Part shown: positions 61,486 to 64,000 of the stretch, in pieces
Numbering within the stretch: the stretch's first letter is position 1
Layout of the letters: each line of letters begins with the position of its first letter
Source: Herpetosiphon llansteffanensis
Lineage (GTDB): Bacteria; Chloroflexota; Chloroflexia; Chloroflexales; Herpetosiphonaceae
Reading direction: 5' to 3'
Assembly: GCF_003205875.1 (NCBI RefSeq)
Contig: NZ_PUBZ01000065.1
Coordinates: 62,001 to 126,000, forward strand
DNA: 64,000 bases
Program-made: the position numbers and the translations under genes
The notes under the pieces: model-generated
What the model saw: only the letters and a program-made list of their open reading frames with translations
The model's database searches: none
What the model was told of the DNA's origin: nothing

Positions 61486-62121
61486 ATGCGCTGGTTTGGG
61501 GCGTTTTTTCTGGCCTTTATGCTTTCAACAACTGGTTTTTTTGCTGTGCTGCCGATTGCTGCGAAAATAACGACACCGCTAGTTTGTACTGGTGGCACGA
61601 TCATCTTGCCCGAACGGATTTCGCGCAAAACGAAATTTTATTGCAGCAAACAGGGCGAGCAACACGAAATTAATGCCTTTTGGCTCATGGCGAGCGGGAT
61701 TTTGATCTACACGCCGCTTTTGTATTTGCCGTTATTATTGCTTGGGCGCAATACCAAAACGGCGCTTGGTAGCCAGCCAAAGCCAACTAAGGCAACTATT
61801 GATGCGCAGAATCAAGCCCAATTTGCGCGCTCAATTGCTGCTAGCGCCACCGTGATCGATGCTGAAAAAGGCAAGCATATTTCGAGCAATGGCTTTCGGC
61901 GCGATGTTGAAGTTATTTTGAGCCTCGCAGTGCAGCGTCCCGATGGGTCGAGCTATAACGCCAAAAGCGCGTGGATGGTCGAGGAATTGCAGTTTGCCCG
62001 CATCGCCATTGGCCAAACCATCGCTGTGCAGATCGATGCCGACGATCCACAGGTGATTTATCCCAGCCGCGAGCTGCGCCAGATCAAATATTCGCCGTGG
62101 TATAGCAGCAATTATGCCTAA
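61486..62121 (+). CDS. Membrane protein, DUF3592-like
   Basis: A 211-residue protein with two hydrophobic segments (residues 4-26 and 65-85) and a soluble C-terminal domain that ends in VQIDADDPQVIYPS, resembling DUF3592 domains. A Cys pair (C34, C53) lies in the first external loop. GGAGGAG precedes the ATG. It is downstream of the DA1-like gene and its stop overlaps the convergent DUF92 gene. Confidence 0.7.
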   Translation: MRWFGAFFLAFMLSTTGFFAVLPIAAKITTPLVCTGGTIILPERISRKTKFYCSKQGEQHEINAFWLMASGILIYTPLLYLPLLLLGRNTKTALGSQPKPTKATIDAQNQAQFARSIAASATVIDAEKGKHISSNGFRRDVEVILSLAVQRPDGSSYNAKSAWMVEELQFARIAIGQTIAVQIDADDPQVIYPSRELRQIKYSPWYSSNYA

Positions 62122-62939
62122 TTGGCGAGCGCTGCAATCAATAAGCCGACCAGCGCGCCAGCACCAGTGCTAATCAAATTAACCCAATCGTTATTGAGCC
62201 ATGCCAAGCCGCGATAATGACGGGTTTCATTGCCACACTTGTGAATTGTGCGCTCGGTTTCGGTTGCACAGTGCTCGCACCAACGCATTTGCTGCACGGT
62301 TGCACCAAGCAAGCTATCAGCCAACGAGCCTGCAATGCCACCCACCGTTGCCGCAACCACAAACCACAATTGCGGTGCTTGGCCATTGCCAAGGCCTAAA
62401 CCAGTCAAGCCCCAAGCACTAAGGCCAATCAGCAGTGCGCCAAGGCTGGTCGCGGCCATACCCAAGCCCGAAATTGCGCCAGAGCGCCCGCGTTCAACTT
62501 GCTTAAAGGTTGTGAGCATAAACGGGCGACCTTTGCTGAGCGTGCCAATTTCGGTAGCCCACGTGTCGGCGGTGGCGGTGGCAATCGCGCCTAAGGCTAA
62601 GGCCCACCAACTAAAATGTGGTTGCCAGGCATAGCCCAACGCCGTGATCAAGGGAATGCCGCCGTTGGCCATGGTTTGCCAAATATCGCGGCGATCGTCT
62701 TTGCTAAATTTATCGAGCGCGACGACTGCTTTGCGGCGTTTGCCAACTTTGGAAAGCAAACTAGAGCTAGCGAAGAACAAAATAATCAGCCAGCCCCAAG
62801 CCCAACTGCCAGCGCCCACGGTTAGCGTGCCAATTAACACAGCGCCGAGCCAGCCGCTTAAACTCAGCGAACGTCGCCAATAGCCAAGCCCACCAACCAG
62901 CAAACTCAAGCAGAAGCCCGCCAACAAACGCACAAGCAT
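62118..62939 (-). CDS. DUF92 family membrane protein
   Basis: A 273-residue polytopic protein with about seven transmembrane segments. SGWLGAVLIGTLTVG near 29, SSLLSKVGKRRK near 60, ATADTWATEIGTLSKGRP near 143 and the C-terminal NNDWVNLISTGAGAL match the DUF92 family, which includes plant VTE6, a phytyl-phosphate kinase that recycles chlorophyll phytol. In a non-photosynthetic bacterium the substrate would be another isoprenoid phosphate; that is inference. Confidence 0.87.
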   Translation of the reverse strand: MLVRLLAGFCLSLLVGGLGYWRRSLSLSGWLGAVLIGTLTVGAGSWAWGWLIILFFASSSLLSKVGKRRKAVVALDKFSKDDRRDIWQTMANGGIPLITALGYAWQPHFSWWALALGAIATATADTWATEIGTLSKGRPFMLTTFKQVERGRSGAISGLGMAATSLGALLIGLSAWGLTGLGLGNGQAPQLWFVVAATVGGIAGSLADSLLGATVQQMRWCEHCATETERTIHKCGNETRHYRGLAWLNNDWVNLISTGAGALVGLLIAALAN

Positions 62940-62971
62940 GCCAATGTACCTCGAAATAGACGTTTAAGCTG

Positions 62972-63070
62972 CCCTCGTCCCAACCCCATGGTTTTGCTGC
63001 AATGTGTGATGAAAACGTATGCTCCCCCTCGCCCGCGTTTCAGTAGGAGAGGGGGTTGGGGGGTGAGGGA
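62972..63070. repeat. Palindromic CCCTCACCCC repeat, shorter copy
   Basis: The right arm GGAGAGGGGGTTGGGGGGTG (63046-63065) is well kept; the left arm CCCTCGTCCCAACCCC (62972-62987) has diverged. Confidence 0.65.
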
Positions 63071-63091
63071 ATCCTTCGCATTGCTTCAGCT

Positions 63092-64000
63092 TTAGGCCGA
63101 TTGACCAGCTTTGATGTAATCGACAGTTGTTTGATCGAGCTTGCGCACAACTGCTGCCAGCAGCGTCACCACCTGATCAAAATCATCGCGATGCAGCAGT
63201 GAGGCATGGGTATGAATGTAGCGAGTTGCTACGCCCAGCGCCAACGATGGCACGCCAATATTGCTAATATGAAAACGCCCAGCATCGGTGCTGCCACCAG
63301 TCATCGTGTCGAATTGATAGGGAATACCCAATTCTTCAGCGGTATCAACCACCAAATCGCGCAAACGCCGATTAGGAATCATGCTGGTATCAAACAGCAA
63401 CAGCACTGGGCCGCCGCCCATTTTGGCTTGCGCTTCGTCTTTGCTTACGCCTGGGGTATCGCCAGCAATACAGACATCGATGGCAAAGGCAATATCGGGC
63501 TTGACCAGATTGGCGAGTGTTGCCGCACCGCGCAAGCCAACTTCTTCTTGCACGGTTGCCCCTGCCACAACCGTATTTGGCAGATTATCATTGGCTAATT
63601 CATGCAGCACTTCGACCGCCGCCGCACAGCCAAAACGATTGTCCCACGCTTTGGCCATGAGAATTTTGGCGTTTTGCAATGGCGTAAATGGGCACATTGG
63701 AATAATTGGATCGCCTGGCATCACGCCCCATTCACGGGCTTCGGCTGCTGAGCTGGCCCCAATATCAATAAACATATCTTTCTTTTCGACCAATTTTTTG
63801 CGCGCTTCTGGCGAGAGCACATGCGGCGGCTTTGAGCCAACCAGACCCACGATTGGCCCATTGCGGGTTTCAATTTGCACCCGTTGCGCCAACATCACCA
63901 TTTCCCACCAGCCACCGAGGGTCTGAAATTTAATAAAGCCATCGTCGGTGATGCGGGTTACCATAAAGCCAACTTCATCGAGGTGTCCAGCCAGCAGAAT
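63092..64000 (-). CDS. M42 family aminopeptidase (partial, runs past window end)
   Basis: At least 302 residues of a zinc- or cobalt-dependent M42 aminopeptidase (FrvX/deblocking type), a self-compartmentalising tetrahedral enzyme. [12 protein letters not shown] at the window edge contains the metal-binding His-x-Asp. [30 protein letters not shown] (Glu-Glu catalytic/metal pair) and [11 protein letters not shown] are the other sites, and [12 protein letters not shown] near the C-terminus gives the last ligand region. The N-terminal residues lie outside the window. A start exists within the frame at 63964, but homology shows that coding continues to 64000. Confidence 0.93.
   Translation of the reverse strand: MLLAGHLDEVGFMVTRITDDGFIKFQTLGGWWEMVMLAQRVQIETRNGPIVGLVGSKPPHVLSPEARKKLVEKKDMFIDIGASSAAEAREWGVMPGDPIIPMCPFTPLQNAKILMAKAWDNRFGCAAAVEVLHELANDNLPNTVVAGATVQEEVGLRGAATLANLVKPDIAFAIDVCIAGDTPGVSKDEAQAKMGGGPVLLLFDTSMIPNRRLRDLVVDTAEELGIPYQFDTMTGGSTDAGRFHISNIGVPSLALGVATRYIHTHASLLHRDDFDQVVTLLAAVVRKLDQTTVDYIKAGQSA

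Overview
The window looks like chromosomal DNA of a filamentous, gliding member of the Chloroflexota, most like Herpetosiphon. This assignment is an inference from style, with no database comparison. The clues are many bacterial Ser/Thr kinases, large GAF/PAS histidine kinases, TadE/TadG-like secreted proteins, a laccase-domain paralog, DUF92 and DA1-like proteins, Gln- and Trp-rich protein composition, and dispersed short repeats without transposases. There is one tRNA (Gly, CCC anticodon), and no rRNA, CRISPR array, insertion sequence or phage genes were seen.

Layout. 1-5.7 kb: end of a PP2C-type phosphatase, a multi-sensor histidine kinase, a LytR-CpsA-Psr protein with an anti-sigma-like zinc motif, a membrane protein and the tRNA t6A enzyme TsaC. 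6-9.7 kb: a zinc-ribbon membrane protein, glmS, a gene-poor stretch with strong hairpins and repeats, and the tRNA. 9.8-22.8 kb: two paralogous Ser/Thr kinases with extracellular calcium-binding-type repeats, a large polytopic glycosyltransferase-like protein, and a run of two TadE-like proteins, a von Willebrand TadG-like protein and a Kelch-like secreted protein. 22.8-30 kb: a secreted golvesin-domain protein behind a long structured leader, a patch of small unknown genes with a visible tandem duplication, and a predicted pseudokinase fused to a DnaJ-type zinc finger. 30-44 kb: recF, a beta-lactamase-like protein, a laccase-domain protein that has lost metal ligands, an MBOAT-like protein, acyl-CoA synthetase, MOSC protein, GNAT enzyme, glycosyltransferase, and a coupled sugar dehydrogenase/cytochrome c pair. 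44-51.5 kb: a class II lanthipeptide-type locus. 51.9-64 kb: secreted proteins, an esterase-like protein with an altered nucleophile, a degenerate histidine kinase, a ThiF/MoeB-like enzyme, a WecA/MraY-like transferase, glycosyltransferase, HAD phosphatase, DA1-like protein, DUF92 protein and an M42 aminopeptidase cut by the window end.

The most interesting system is the lanthipeptide locus at 44.07-51.52 kb. On the minus strand it has a precursor with a double-Gly leader, a large XRE/NB-ARC/TPR regulator, and a LanM-type dehydratase that stops at the domain boundary and has no LanC cyclase. On the plus strand, diverging from the precursor, are a 66-residue stub of a HlyD-type adaptor and a complete C39-peptidase ABC exporter. 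The divergent intergenic region carries paired direct repeats overlapping both predicted promoters. The parts fit a regulated, exported, dehydrated peptide whose ring-forming step is missing from the locus.
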